From contig CACWPR010000019.1 in NCBI GenBank assembly GCA_902762855.1, positions 1-42,467 of the forward strand: a stretch of DNA of 42,467 nt, in the 5' to 3' direction. Positions 1 through 7,609 of the stretch are shown in pieces (position 1 is the first letter of the stretch; each line of letters starts with the position of its first letter). A program made the position numbers and the translations under genes. Source of the stretch: Ruminococcus flavefaciens (lineage in GTDB: Bacteria > Bacillota > Clostridia > Oscillospirales > Ruminococcaceae). The notes under the pieces were generated by a model that did no database searches, was not told where the DNA came from, and was given only the letters and a program-made list of their open reading frames with translations.

Positions 1-76
1 GAGCCACGTCAGACCAATTACTCCCCTTATTATAATAAAATAAGTGCAGATGTCAGAGTTAATTACTCTCTAACAA

Positions 77-148
77 CTACACTTTTATGGTACTAAAAAA
101 AGCCGCCATAAAAGCATAAATAATCGCAACAATCCGCTCGTTTTTCAT
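77..148 (-). CDS. 23-aa hydrophobic peptide or broken start of an EamA-type transporter
   Basis: A short ORF begins with ATG after a good AGGAG ribosome binding site. It encodes a 23-residue peptide with a basic start (MKNER) followed by a hydrophobic stretch, then stops. The first residues resemble the first membrane helix of EamA/DMT transporters, so it may be the remnant of such a gene, truncated by an early stop. It could also be a genuine small membrane peptide, since a near-perfect promoter and an operator-like palindrome sit directly upstream and a weak hairpin follows the stop. No longer reading frame continues toward the window start. The family resemblance is an impression from a very short sequence. 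Confidence 0.35.
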   Translation of the reverse strand: MKNERIVAIIYAFMAAFFSTIKV

Positions 149-181
149 TGATGTACTCCTATTAGTAAATCCGATTATTGG

Positions 182-197
182 GTTAGCTTTAACTAAC
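182..197. promoter_or_regulatory. operator-like inverted repeat next to the start site
   Basis: GTTAG and CTAAC half-sites flank a 6-bp CTTTAA centre just downstream of the -10 box, where a repressor would block transcription. The half-sites loosely resemble those of metal-responsive DtxR-type regulators, but the identity of the regulator is not established. Confidence 0.4.
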
Positions 198-204
198 ACT
201 CGCT

Positions 205-233
205 ATTATAACGCCAAAAAAATCCATAGTCAA
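205..233 (-). promoter_or_regulatory. sigma-70 type promoter for the 77-148 ORF
   Basis: The minus strand has TTGACT (233 to 228), a 17-bp spacer and a perfect TATAAT (210 to 205), reading toward the small ORF. Its strength is unexpected for a dead gene. Confidence 0.7.
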
Positions 234-262
234 GATGTGACACAGATGTGAGCCTTGTCAAA

Positions 263-292
263 GAAAAACTGAAAATTTTCAGTTTTTTCTTA
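263..292. terminator. bidirectional terminator-like hairpin
   Basis: A perfect 22-bp palindrome (265-286, arms AAAACTGAAAA and TTTTCAGTTTT) has T-rich tracts on both strands. It lies downstream of the minus-strand XRE gene at 405-980. A second partial copy of the TTTTCAGTTTTTTCT arm follows at about 308. Confidence 0.5.
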
Positions 293-404
293 TGAAAAAA
301 ATGAATATTTTCAGTTTTTTCTCAAAACAGATGTAACATGTAGCGTAAATCTTGTCACATACAGTATGCATTATTCAATTATATATAAAGACAAATAATA
401 TCTA

Positions 405-980
405 TCATATCAATTGATATGTTGCTTTCTTAAAGATATATTTCCCAAATTCAAACTTTTTAGGATTTACCTTTGTTGAAAGTTCACTTGATGATATGAA
501 ATCAGCTGTAACCTTGACAAGTATCTGCTTTCCACCCTTTTCCACCAAATAATACGTTGATGCATCATTTAGGTAATCTGCCCCTTGTATAATCCCCGGA
601 GCCACAAGAAAATCAGCAATCCATTCTGACTTACTCATCTTTTTATTGCGTATCAAAGGATATATGGAATCTGCATCAGCATACTTTGCATAGCATGCTG
701 CATCCTTCTTATCTCTGCATTTTCCCGACTTCTCAAATTCATCAAGATTGATCGGCTCCTTAATTTCATTAAACGAAAGCTTTTCATCCTCATCAAGAAG
801 ATAGTCCACGCTTACATCAAGCAACTGCGCCATCACCTTAAGGTTATTCACATCCGGCATACCTTTATCAGTTTCCCATTTTGCTACAGCAGATCTCGAT
901 ACACTCATCTTCTCAGCGAACTGCTCCTGTGATAAGCCTGCATTTTTTCTTGCCTCTTTTAATTTTTCTCCAAATGTCAT
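405..980 (-). CDS. XRE-family helix-turn-helix regulator with an unassigned C-terminal domain
   Basis: The 191-aa protein has a canonical Cro/C1-type helix-turn-helix at residues 1-65 (KLKEARKNAGLSQEQFAEK, then VSRSAVAKWE, then the DVSVDYLL end). It should bind DNA as a dimer and probably represses nearby transcription. Residues 70-191 form a separate domain with a Cys/Lys-rich patch (KCRDKKDAACYAKYAD), which I do not recognise and which may sense a ligand. The start is supported by AGGAGG upstream of ATG. The gene stands alone, flanked by imperfect 30-bp inverted repeats (330-359 and 1068-1097) that could be its operators or the ends of a small element. The regulator family is secure; the target is unknown. 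Confidence 0.85.
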   Translation of the reverse strand: MTFGEKLKEARKNAGLSQEQFAEKMSVSRSAVAKWETDKGMPDVNNLKVMAQLLDVSVDYLLDEDEKLSFNEIKEPINLDEFEKSGKCRDKKDAACYAKYADADSIYPLIRNKKMSKSEWIADFLVAPGIIQGADYLNDASTYYLVEKGGKQILVKVTADFISSSELSTKVNPKKFEFGKYIFKKATYQLI

Positions 981-1235
981 AACAAATGACCTCCTTTTAT
1001 TCCGCGGTGCGGTTATTTTTGTAACCTCACCATATATCCGGATGCCCGTGACAGTAAAGAGACAAGCTGTGACAAGACTGTTACTCTCCGTAACATCCTT
1101 TATTTACAGGCTTTTTTGATGAGTTTTCCTAATGAATCTTAGCATTTATCTTACGGGATAATCTACAATATTATAACCTTAGTTTGTTTTAAATTCTTAT
1201 ACTGTTTTGTCTCGACTAACTGGAATTTGTATAAA

Positions 1236-1488
1236 TTACCTATAAGAATGTGCCTTTAAGTCAATTTTATAGGTAAAAATCCCACGAAACGAGCTGATAT
1301 TTTCTCCAAATTACCTATAAGAATGTGCTTTTAAGTCTTTTTTATAGGTAAAAGACCTACTAAACGAGCTGATATTTTCTCCAAATTACCTATAAAAATA
1401 TACTTTAATCTATCCTTATAGGTAATTTTCTTAAACAGCTATCTAATATTCTTCTGAAAACACCTATAAGATCTCATGATTCTATAGG
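1236..1488. repeat. 75-bp-periodic array of TTACCTATAA/TTATAGGTAA hairpins
   Basis: This explains most of the gene-free stretch 981-1473. Hairpin left arms (TTACCTATAA) start at 1236, 1311 and 1386, exactly 75 bp apart. Their right arms (TTATAGGTAA) start at 1267, 1342 and 1416. A fourth, degenerate hairpin (CCTATA at 1463, TATAGG ending at 1488) keeps the same phase and overlaps the 3' end of the 104-aa gene. Units 1 and 2 also share the inter-hairpin text, including AACGAGCTGATATTTTCTCC. The rest of the gap (981-1230) holds the presumed promoter region of the XRE gene, and I see no gene in it. Confidence 0.85.
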
Positions 1489-1788
1489 CTTGCAAATTGG
1501 CAATCCCCTGATACACACGCCAATCTTGTATTTTTTTACAGGATTGTTCTTCTCCCAGAAAACAATTGTATAACTATACTCCGGTCCATCGTTTATGAGT
1601 AATTCCCGAAGATAAGAAAGACTCTTTTTCCCCGGCTCCAAAACAATCCTGCCGGCCTTTTCCATCTCGAGCAGTCTCTCATAAATAGAATTATATAAAC
1701 CGATATATCTGTCACGACTGGTATAATTTGCTTTTGTATTTATCTTATTCAGTTGCTCAATATCATTTTCGAGAATATCAAAATACAT
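1474..1788 (-). CDS. hypothetical 104-aa protein beside the hairpin array
   Basis: This small soluble protein of mixed charge has no signal peptide or membrane segment. The N-terminal half looks helical (DILENDIEQLNKIN, NSIYERLLEMEKAGRI) and the C-terminal half looks like beta strands (SYTIVFWEKNNPVKKYKIG). I do not recognise the family. The ATG has GGAG about 11 nt upstream, a somewhat long spacing. The 3' end runs into the last copy of the 75-bp hairpin array, so the array may act as its transcript end or as a partner element. A DUF1963-type gene lies upstream on the same strand after a gap of about 70 bp. Confidence 0.6.
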   Translation of the reverse strand: MYFDILENDIEQLNKINTKANYTSRDRYIGLYNSIYERLLEMEKAGRIVLEPGKKSLSYLRELLINDGPEYSYTIVFWEKNNPVKKYKIGVCIRGLPICKPIES

Positions 1789-1861
1789 GATTCATTATGC
1801 TCCATCAAATTTGATGTGACACGGCTCATGCCCCATATCATTTCGTAACATCTATAAGTTT

Positions 1862-2713
1862 TTATGAACAATCATAATTATATACAACTTTTGTAAAATC
1901 CAATTCCTTCAGGTTCTTTCTCGGAATCAAAAATGCTCCCGTTCCCATATCTCCCCATAAAATATCAATTCCTTTTTCTTTGTCATAAACGCTGTTTAAC
2001 TCAAAAAGCAGTGTATCGCAATCTTTAATACTATCATCATATCTCGGATCATCTTGCGTAAAAATCGGATATCCACCTACAATTGCATCAGGGAAATTAT
2101 CTTTTTCGAAAATATAATCCGTAATTTCATCATCGAGTTCCCAAATATCCTCCGCATTTTCTCCGGTATATTCATTATAACATTTTACAAAGGCATCTCC
2201 AAATCTGAAATCATTTGTAGTTGCCGGCATTTTTTCTGTTTCTACTGCAGATAATAGATACTCTCCCTCAAATGGAAGATAACATTCTTCCTCCCCCATA
2301 TACTTCGGAATTTCAGTTTCTGACAACAACTTTGTTTCATCCGCAATAATATCTTTATGATAGATAATTCTAAAATTATCCTGTCTTGTAAGCGCTTCAC
2401 CGCAGCACTCTGTTGACATACCATAAAGATCATCCGGTGCAATATAAAACTGCAAAATACCCTTTGTCGGAAAGTCTGGAAGCTTCGGAAGCTTTTCAAA
2501 ATTTAATTGTGCCAATAAAACCATAGGTTCATTTGCAAATACATTATTTTTTCCTCGTGGATACTCCATATCTTTCGGATAATATGGAATACCACCTAAC
2601 TTGGAATCAAACAATCCCGGTTTTCCTTTTTTAACCATAAGCCTTATAGCCGGCTGTGGCGGTAAAACATCATTTACTTTGGATAATACTTTTTCTATAT
2701 CCACTTTGCTCAT
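1862..2713 (-). CDS. DUF1963 / YwqG-like protein
   Basis: The 283-aa cytoplasmic protein resembles the YwqG/DUF1963 family, whose biochemical role is not settled. Typical features are the LGGIPYYPKD segment, a MVLLAQLNFEKLP segment, and the later LQFYIAPDD and GGYPIFTQDDPR segments, all characteristic of this all-beta family. I place the start at the ATG at 2713 (MSKVDIEK) because the ribosome site AAGGAG sits about 9 nt before it; an in-frame TTG three codons earlier lies almost on the ribosome site. The length fits the family. No enzymatic motif can be named. The LysR gene immediately upstream on the same strand (gap about 25 bp) suggests a shared transcript. Confidence 0.8.
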   Translation of the reverse strand: MSKVDIEKVLSKVNDVLPPQPAIRLMVKKGKPGLFDSKLGGIPYYPKDMEYPRGKNNVFANEPMVLLAQLNFEKLPKLPDFPTKGILQFYIAPDDLYGMSTECCGEALTRQDNFRIIYHKDIIADETKLLSETEIPKYMGEEECYLPFEGEYLLSAVETEKMPATTNDFRFGDAFVKCYNEYTGENAEDIWELDDEITDYIFEKDNFPDAIVGGYPIFTQDDPRYDDSIKDCDTLLFELNSVYDKEKGIDILWGDMGTGAFLIPRKNLKELDFTKVVYNYDCS

Positions 2714-2737
2714 CTCAATCAACTCCTTTTAAATTTT

Positions 2738-3625
2738 TCACATTCCAAACATTGATTTAAGTATATCCGCAAATTCCTCCACGTAAAATCCTGAGTTTTC
2801 CTTTTGCCAAAATGCACAATATCTGCGTTTTATCTGATTGCCGCCTCTTGTAAGCGGAAGTCTTTTTAAGGTTGCGCCGAAAAATGAACCGGTCCCCGTT
2901 CCCTCAACAGGGAAAATTCCCTTATTTGAGACGACCATCATGCGCGCCTCCTGCAGATTTTCAGCAAATAAGAAGTCACTTTTAAAGCCCACTATATCAC
3001 GATAGTATTTTCGTTCCTCCTCCTGCTGCTTCTTGTTTGCAATAAGGATACACGGTGTATTCTTCAAATCTTCAATATCAATTTTATCAAGCTTCGATAA
3101 AGGATTATGCGTTGCAATTTCCACAAAGCAGTAATTTTCTTCCAAAATAAGATTCTCATAGGCATCAGAAAATGCACGTCTTTGGTCATTAAGTGCGATG
3201 TCAATCTTACCGCTTACCAAAGCCTCATATAAATCCTCATGATTTCCGCTTATAACACTTATTGAAACCTCCGGATATTTTTCCGAAAAGGCAGCCATGG
3301 CACGATTAAACTCATCCCCGTCATAGGACACCAACAACCCGAGCGAAAGCTCGGCAACATCCTTTTTGTCTATCTTTTTTGTCTCTTTTTTAAGGGTATC
3401 CAAATCCGAAAGAATAACAAGACTTTTTTTATAGAAATACTCGCCTGCTTCTGTTACATCAAAGCTGCGGTTTTTTCTTGTTAAAAGCTTTACGCCAAGC
3501 TCATCCTCAAGTGATTTTATCGACTGCGAGATGGCAGACTGGGAGATATGACATTTTTCTGCTGCCTCAGTAAAACTTTTTTCTTCTATAACTGCCTGAA
3601 AGTGCTCAATCTGTCTAAGCAGCAT
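2738..3625 (-). CDS. LysR-family transcriptional regulator
   Basis: At 295 aa this has the classical LysR length. The N-terminal winged helix-turn-helix (residues 1-60) has the family pattern: FQAVIEEKSFTEAAEKCHIS, then SAISQSIKSLEDELGVKLLTR. The C-terminal part (about 90-290) is the periplasmic-binding-protein-like effector domain. Such proteins bind a small co-inducer and activate or repress adjacent genes. Here the nearest genes are the DUF1963 gene downstream on the same strand and the 151-aa orphan upstream, so the target is not obvious from context. It starts with ATG; a ribosome site (GGGAGGTATG type) is visible just upstream. Confidence 0.92.
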   Translation of the reverse strand: MLLRQIEHFQAVIEEKSFTEAAEKCHISQSAISQSIKSLEDELGVKLLTRKNRSFDVTEAGEYFYKKSLVILSDLDTLKKETKKIDKKDVAELSLGLLVSYDGDEFNRAMAAFSEKYPEVSISVISGNHEDLYEALVSGKIDIALNDQRRAFSDAYENLILEENYCFVEIATHNPLSKLDKIDIEDLKNTPCILIANKKQQEEERKYYRDIVGFKSDFLFAENLQEARMMVVSNKGIFPVEGTGTGSFFGATLKRLPLTRGGNQIKRRYCAFWQKENSGFYVEEFADILKSMFGM

Positions 3626-3699
3626 ACATCATACCTCCCGCTCATCTAAATATTTCTTAAATAATACCATCTGCAAATTACAAAGTCAATTTATCCCCC

Positions 3700-4155
3700 C
3701 TATGCACTTTTCCATTTAAAAGAATTATCATTACTCTTCTTATTAACTTTTTCTTTATCCCTTTTACCGATTTTCTCACTCTTATTTGACTTGGAGCTGA
3801 TTTTTATTCCATCCGGCTCAGAATAAAACATGTCAAAATGTCCCTTTTTATAAATAATTTTCAGCCTGAAAATACCGGCATCTACCAGTACGCCTTCTCC
3901 AATCGTATATATTTCTGCACGATACTTACCCCAACTGTTAATAACATTTCCTAAAAATGTCTCCAGTTCTTTATCAAACTTCTCATCAAGTTGCTTTTTT
4001 TCATTTCCCTTAATACCGGAATAATGAAGCTTAGCGCGTTCCATCTCAAACGGGTTTTTAAAGATAACATCATGAAAGAAAAGTGCCACTCCATCCGCTG
4101 CAACATACTTCGCTGCAAGGTTTAAATCATTTACATTATAATTAATCTTTTTCAT
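3700..4155 (-). CDS. hypothetical 151-aa protein with a very basic tail
   Basis: I do not recognise this protein. The first 110 residues look like a folded domain with alternating helix and strand (YNVNDLNLAAKYVAADGVALFF, then EMERAKLHYSGIKG). The last 30 residues are strongly lysine- and serine-rich (SSKSNKSEKIGKRDKEK and onward), suggesting a disordered nucleic-acid- or membrane-contacting tail. There is no signal peptide. The gene follows a long, GC-richer, structured-looking untranslated region (4160-4325), and AAGAAAGGTAGG provides the ribosome site. It is conceivably regulated through that leader. Confidence 0.6.
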   Translation of the reverse strand: MKKINYNVNDLNLAAKYVAADGVALFFHDVIFKNPFEMERAKLHYSGIKGNEKKQLDEKFDKELETFLGNVINSWGKYRAEIYTIGEGVLVDAGIFRLKIIYKKGHFDMFYSEPDGIKISSKSNKSEKIGKRDKEKVNKKSNDNSFKWKSA

Positions 4156-4159
4156 AGGC

Positions 4160-4325
4160 TCTACCTACCTTTCTTAAAATATAAATAAATTGGTTTTACG
4201 ACTTCTCCTTCAAAGTAAATGCTTTGGTCTTAGCTTCCATCCCGCTCCGGAAGTAAGCTGCTGCCGGTCGCTGCCTGCGCATTTCTTATGCACCGCCGCA
4301 AGCCGGGTGCCGTATCAATGCGCGA
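4160..4325 (-). other. structured-looking 5' leader of the 151-aa gene
   Basis: Within the 312-bp gap 4156-4467 this part is visibly GC-richer than its AT-rich surroundings and folds on paper. On the minus strand GCGCAT near the 5' end pairs with ATGCGC some 45 nt later, enclosing GCACC/GGTGC, and a second hairpin is CTTCCGGAGCGGGATGGAAG. It follows directly after the long terminator hairpin. I cannot match it to a known riboswitch class. Confidence 0.3.
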
Positions 4326-4326
4326 A

Positions 4327-4395
4327 AAAAGAGAAGTCAATTCGGATATGGACGCACTTATAGCGCTATCCACATTCGAATTAACTTCTCTTTTC
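4327..4395. terminator. long bidirectional terminator hairpin
   Basis: Arms AGAGAAGT and ACTTCTCT close a stem of roughly 30 imperfect base pairs (inner AATTCG/CGAATT and GATATGGA/TATCCACAT). On the minus strand it ends in TTTTTT, and it follows the aldo/keto reductase gene. Confidence 0.75.
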
Positions 4396-4467
4396 AAGTT
4401 GTGACTATTCTATCAAATTTAAAAATGTAAGTCAATATCATTTGCAAATAATATTGATATCATATTC

Positions 4468-5613
4468 CTACTCAAACTTTTCGGCAACCATAGCAAGATA
4501 CTCCGTAACCTTCAGATGCTGCGGACATATATTTTCACACTGCTTGCACCCTACACAGGCACTTGCCTTGCCAAAGGTTTTGGTAAGATTATCATAATAC
4601 TCTCCCTGCGGTGTCCAACCCTTCTTACCATCAGGATTATCCTTCATCTCTGCATTATAAAGTGAGAAATACTTAGGTATGGCAATTTTAATCGGGCAAC
4701 CGTCAGTACAGTAGGAACATCCGGTACAAGGTATTGCTATAGAGCTGTTAAGAATAACAACAGCCTTTTTAATCAGTTCCTTTTCTTCATTATTAAGAGG
4801 GACAAAATTCTCCATATAGCTTGTGTTGTCCTCAAGCTGTTCCATATTGCTCATACCCGAAAGGACCATCTTTACATTGTCATGTGAGGCAGCAAAACGT
4901 ATAGCCCAGGAAGCGACACTCACATCAGGATTATAATTCTTATACATATCTGTGATTTCATCCGACATATTTATGAGCGTACCGCCCTTAATCGGTTCCA
5001 TGATAATAACCGGCTTTCCAAACTTAGCTGCAACCTCATAGCATTCTCTTGACCTTATGGCAGGACTGTCATAATCAAGATAATTAAGCTGTATCTGCAC
5101 AAACTCCATCTCCGGATGTTCTGTTAATACCTGCTCAAGAAGCTCCGGCGAATCATGAAATGAAAAGCCTATATGCTTTGCAAGACCTGCATTCTTTTTT
5201 TCTATAAGCCAGTCAAAAACGTGGAGTCTGTTATATGTTTCTATACTATGCAGATTCACATCATGAATAAGATAATAATCAAAGAACTCCACACCGGTCT
5301 TTTTAAGCTGCTCATTAAATACATTATCCCTGTCTTCCTCCGAGCTTATAAATTCCGAATGAAGCTTGGTTGCAAGAGTAAAGCTGTCTCGCGGATAACG
5401 GCTTACAAGAGCTTCTCGCGCCGCATTTTCACTGTTAAATGCGTGATACATCCATGCCGTATCAAAATATGTAAAGCCTCTTTCCATAAAAAGGTCTACC
5501 ATTTTTTTTGTCTGTTCAATATCAATATCAGCCGGATCATCAGGGTTGTTAAGCGGAAGACGCATCAATCCAAAACCCAGTTTTTTTGCACCATTAAAAA
5601 TATCATTTGCCAT
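4468..5613 (-). CDS. aldo/keto reductase with two C-terminal 4Fe-4S motifs
   Basis: The 381-aa protein has two parts. Residues 1-285 are an aldo/keto reductase barrel with the expected tetrad in place (D51, Y56, K83, H117), normally reducing carbonyls with a nicotinamide cofactor. Residues 296-365 form a ferredoxin-like tail with CTGCSYCTDGCP and CVGCKQCENICP, each able to hold a 4Fe-4S cluster. This architecture is common in anaerobic Clostridia and is annotated as an iron-sulfur oxidoreductase; the physiological substrate is unknown. The gene has its own promoter (5652-5680) and a strong terminator, so it is probably monocistronic. The ATG is preceded by AAAGGGG. Confidence 0.92.
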   Translation of the reverse strand: MANDIFNGAKKLGFGLMRLPLNNPDDPADIDIEQTKKMVDLFMERGFTYFDTAWMYHAFNSENAAREALVSRYPRDSFTLATKLHSEFISSEEDRDNVFNEQLKKTGVEFFDYYLIHDVNLHSIETYNRLHVFDWLIEKKNAGLAKHIGFSFHDSPELLEQVLTEHPEMEFVQIQLNYLDYDSPAIRSRECYEVAAKFGKPVIIMEPIKGGTLINMSDEITDMYKNYNPDVSVASWAIRFAASHDNVKMVLSGMSNMEQLEDNTSYMENFVPLNNEEKELIKKAVVILNSSIAIPCTGCSYCTDGCPIKIAIPKYFSLYNAEMKDNPDGKKGWTPQGEYYDNLTKTFGKASACVGCKQCENICPQHLKVTEYLAMVAEKFE

Positions 5614-5651
5614 AAAGTAACCCCTTTCACACTTTAAAACATTACATTTAT

Positions 5652-5680
5652 ATTATAAAGCAATAAACCTTAAACCACAA
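5652..5680 (-). promoter_or_regulatory. promoter of the aldo/keto reductase gene
   Basis: The minus strand reads TTGTGG (5680 to 5675), a 17-bp spacer and a perfect TATAAT (5657 to 5652). Confidence 0.6.
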
Positions 5681-5708
5681 TAACCTTTATAGTAAAATGT
5701 AATACGGA

Positions 5709-5835
5709 CGTGAGCCGTATACCTCGACTCTATAAAAAATGTGCACGCATGGCACGTGTTACTTAACGCCATGCTTTGCACATTTTTTATAGAGTCTGAT
5801 ATATTCGTATCAATTACGTGACAGGCTCACGCCCC
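5709..5835. repeat. intergenic element: long hairpin inside GTGAGCC/GGCTCAC inverted repeats
   Basis: In the gene-free stretch 5614-5975, a 20-bp perfect stem (left arm from 5726, right arm to 5796, sequence GACTCTATAAAAAATGTGCA and its complement) extends inward through CGCATGGC/GCCATGC. It is bracketed by CGTGAGCC (5709-5716) and GGCTCACG (5824-5831). It lies between divergent genes, so it is not needed as a terminator. It resembles a miniature mobile or regulatory repeat. The right border GTGACAGGCTCACGCCCC (5818-5835) has a close relative at 1816-1834. Confidence 0.6.
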
Positions 5836-5975
5836 TTAATTCTCCACTATCATACACACAATCATCACGATACAAATTTTTTATGCCAACAGATATAAAA
5901 TTCAAAAAATATAGCCATATTTTTTTAGTTGTGGTAAAATAGTTATTTGTAAAAAATATGGAGGATTTTTTAACA

Positions 5976-7535
5976 ATGGACAGCATTATTTTGCGAATCA
6001 GGGTTCTTCATCAAAACAAAAATCTTGCTGAACTTTTGTGGAAGATGAAGCCTGTTGAAAATGTTCAATTAAATATAGAAGCTGTAGATGAATTTAGGGA
6101 TATTTACGGTCAGGACTATTTGCTTATATCTGATGACGTAAATGCATTGAAGCCTTATTTTTCAAAAGGACCGTCCCACATAAATATAATATATGCCGGC
6201 ACTCCGGATGAAATAAATACCGTTGTGGATTTCTTTCCTCAAAATATAGTTGATTTATGGCCGGGCAGGATGATTGATGAATTTATATTATTTAAACTAA
6301 ACCGTGCAGTTACCACGATCATTACAAAATACAATGCCTGGCTTTATAAAACCTGGCTTTATTCCCTGATGAACAGTTTACAGGATCTGGTATGGTTTAA
6401 GGACGCAGCCGGACTTCACTGGCTTATAAACGATAAGTTTGAGGACACCGTCCATAAAACCCGTGATATGGTTCACGGAAAGGGTCATAATTATATATGG
6501 GATGTACCTCCTGAGGATGGTGGAAAATCAGAATACCGCTGTCTTGAATCCGAGCGTGAGGTTATGGAAAAGGAAACACTTATCACTGCAGATGAGCTTG
6601 TTAAAACCGATGCGGGTATGAGGCATTTTATAACCTATAAATCCCCGCTTTACGGTCGTGACGGTGAGGTTATGGGAACTGTCGGTATCGGTCACGATAT
6701 AACAGACTTCAACAACACCAACATAGAGCTTGAAATGCTTATTGATAACATACCTCTTGCAGTTGTTATATGTGATAAGGATTGGAATTATATCCAGTCA
6801 AACAGCAGATACAAAGAGGTTTTCATGAATTCTTCCGAGCAACTTGGTACATTTAACTATAATGAATGGAAAAAATCCATATCTAAGGTTTCCAAGCTCA
6901 GACATTACGAGGAAGAATCTCATTTATATAAGGAAGAACTGATTATAAATCTGAACGGAAAAGACCAGATATTTACAGTTACGGAAAAGGAAATACTTGA
7001 TTACTTCGGCAACGTAACCGGTTATTATTGTTTCTACAGAAACGTAACAAGTGAACGTGAATACGAGGAAGTAATATTAAAATTTGCCAACACAGATTCG
7101 CTTACCGGACTTTACAACAGACGTTATTTCTTTGATTATATATACAATAATCAGGATTTACCTATGACCGTTCTTTTTATGGATATGGACAATTTCAAAC
7201 GTGTCAACGACACCTTTGGTCACGCTAAGGGCGACAGTGTATTAAAAGAAACCTCTGAAATTATTAAAAAATATTTCCCGGAGTCTTTAATTGCACGTCT
7301 TGGCGGTGATGAATTTGCAGTTGTGGCAGATGAGGATTTTAACGAGTACGAAATCAAAAAGCGTACCAATGAAATCATAAAGGAACTCGAAGCATCATTT
7401 GCACCTATGAATCTCGGGGTATCCATAAGCATCGGAACAGCCCACGCAGACGGCATAATAAAAGACATCGATGCCTTTATCCACGAAAGTGACCAGATGA
7501 TGTACCGTGTAAAGCAAGCCAAAAAAAGAGCATAA
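5976..7535 (+). CDS. PAS-domain diguanylate cyclase (GGDEF)
   Basis: The 519-aa cytoplasmic signalling protein would make cyclic di-GMP from two GTP. From the N-terminus, residues 1-125 are an unassigned domain. Residues about 130-245 and 250-365 look like PAS sensor domains (LMNSLQDLVWFKDAAG; ending GIGHDITDFNN; then LIDNIPLAVVICDKDWNYIQ). Residues about 365-515 are the GGDEF domain, with an intact active-site loop RLGGDEF at 443-447 and the metal-binding MDMDNFKRVNDTFGH segment. The inhibitory RxxD site that usually precedes GGDEF is absent (PESL there). I chose the ATG at 5976 because GGAGG precedes it; an upstream in-frame ATG at 5958 overlaps that ribosome site. No EAL domain is nearby. 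Confidence 0.93.
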   Translation: MDSIILRIRVLHQNKNLAELLWKMKPVENVQLNIEAVDEFRDIYGQDYLLISDDVNALKPYFSKGPSHINIIYAGTPDEINTVVDFFPQNIVDLWPGRMIDEFILFKLNRAVTTIITKYNAWLYKTWLYSLMNSLQDLVWFKDAAGLHWLINDKFEDTVHKTRDMVHGKGHNYIWDVPPEDGGKSEYRCLESEREVMEKETLITADELVKTDAGMRHFITYKSPLYGRDGEVMGTVGIGHDITDFNNTNIELEMLIDNIPLAVVICDKDWNYIQSNSRYKEVFMNSSEQLGTFNYNEWKKSISKVSKLRHYEEESHLYKEELIINLNGKDQIFTVTEKEILDYFGNVTGYYCFYRNVTSEREYEEVILKFANTDSLTGLYNRRYFFDYIYNNQDLPMTVLFMDMDNFKRVNDTFGHAKGDSVLKETSEIIKKYFPESLIARLGGDEFAVVADEDFNEYEIKKRTNEIIKELEASFAPMNLGVSISIGTAHADGIIKDIDAFIHESDQMMYRVKQAKKRA

Positions 7536-7609
7536 GCATATTTAGCTTGATAAGAGTGTGGCCAACCGGTAACAAAGGCTTCAAAAATCGGGATTTATGG
7601 AGGTTAAAA

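Noticed and set aside
1236-1488. CRISPR array
   Set aside because: The 75-bp period is too long, the inter-hairpin text is itself repeated between units 1 and 2, and no cas genes are nearby.
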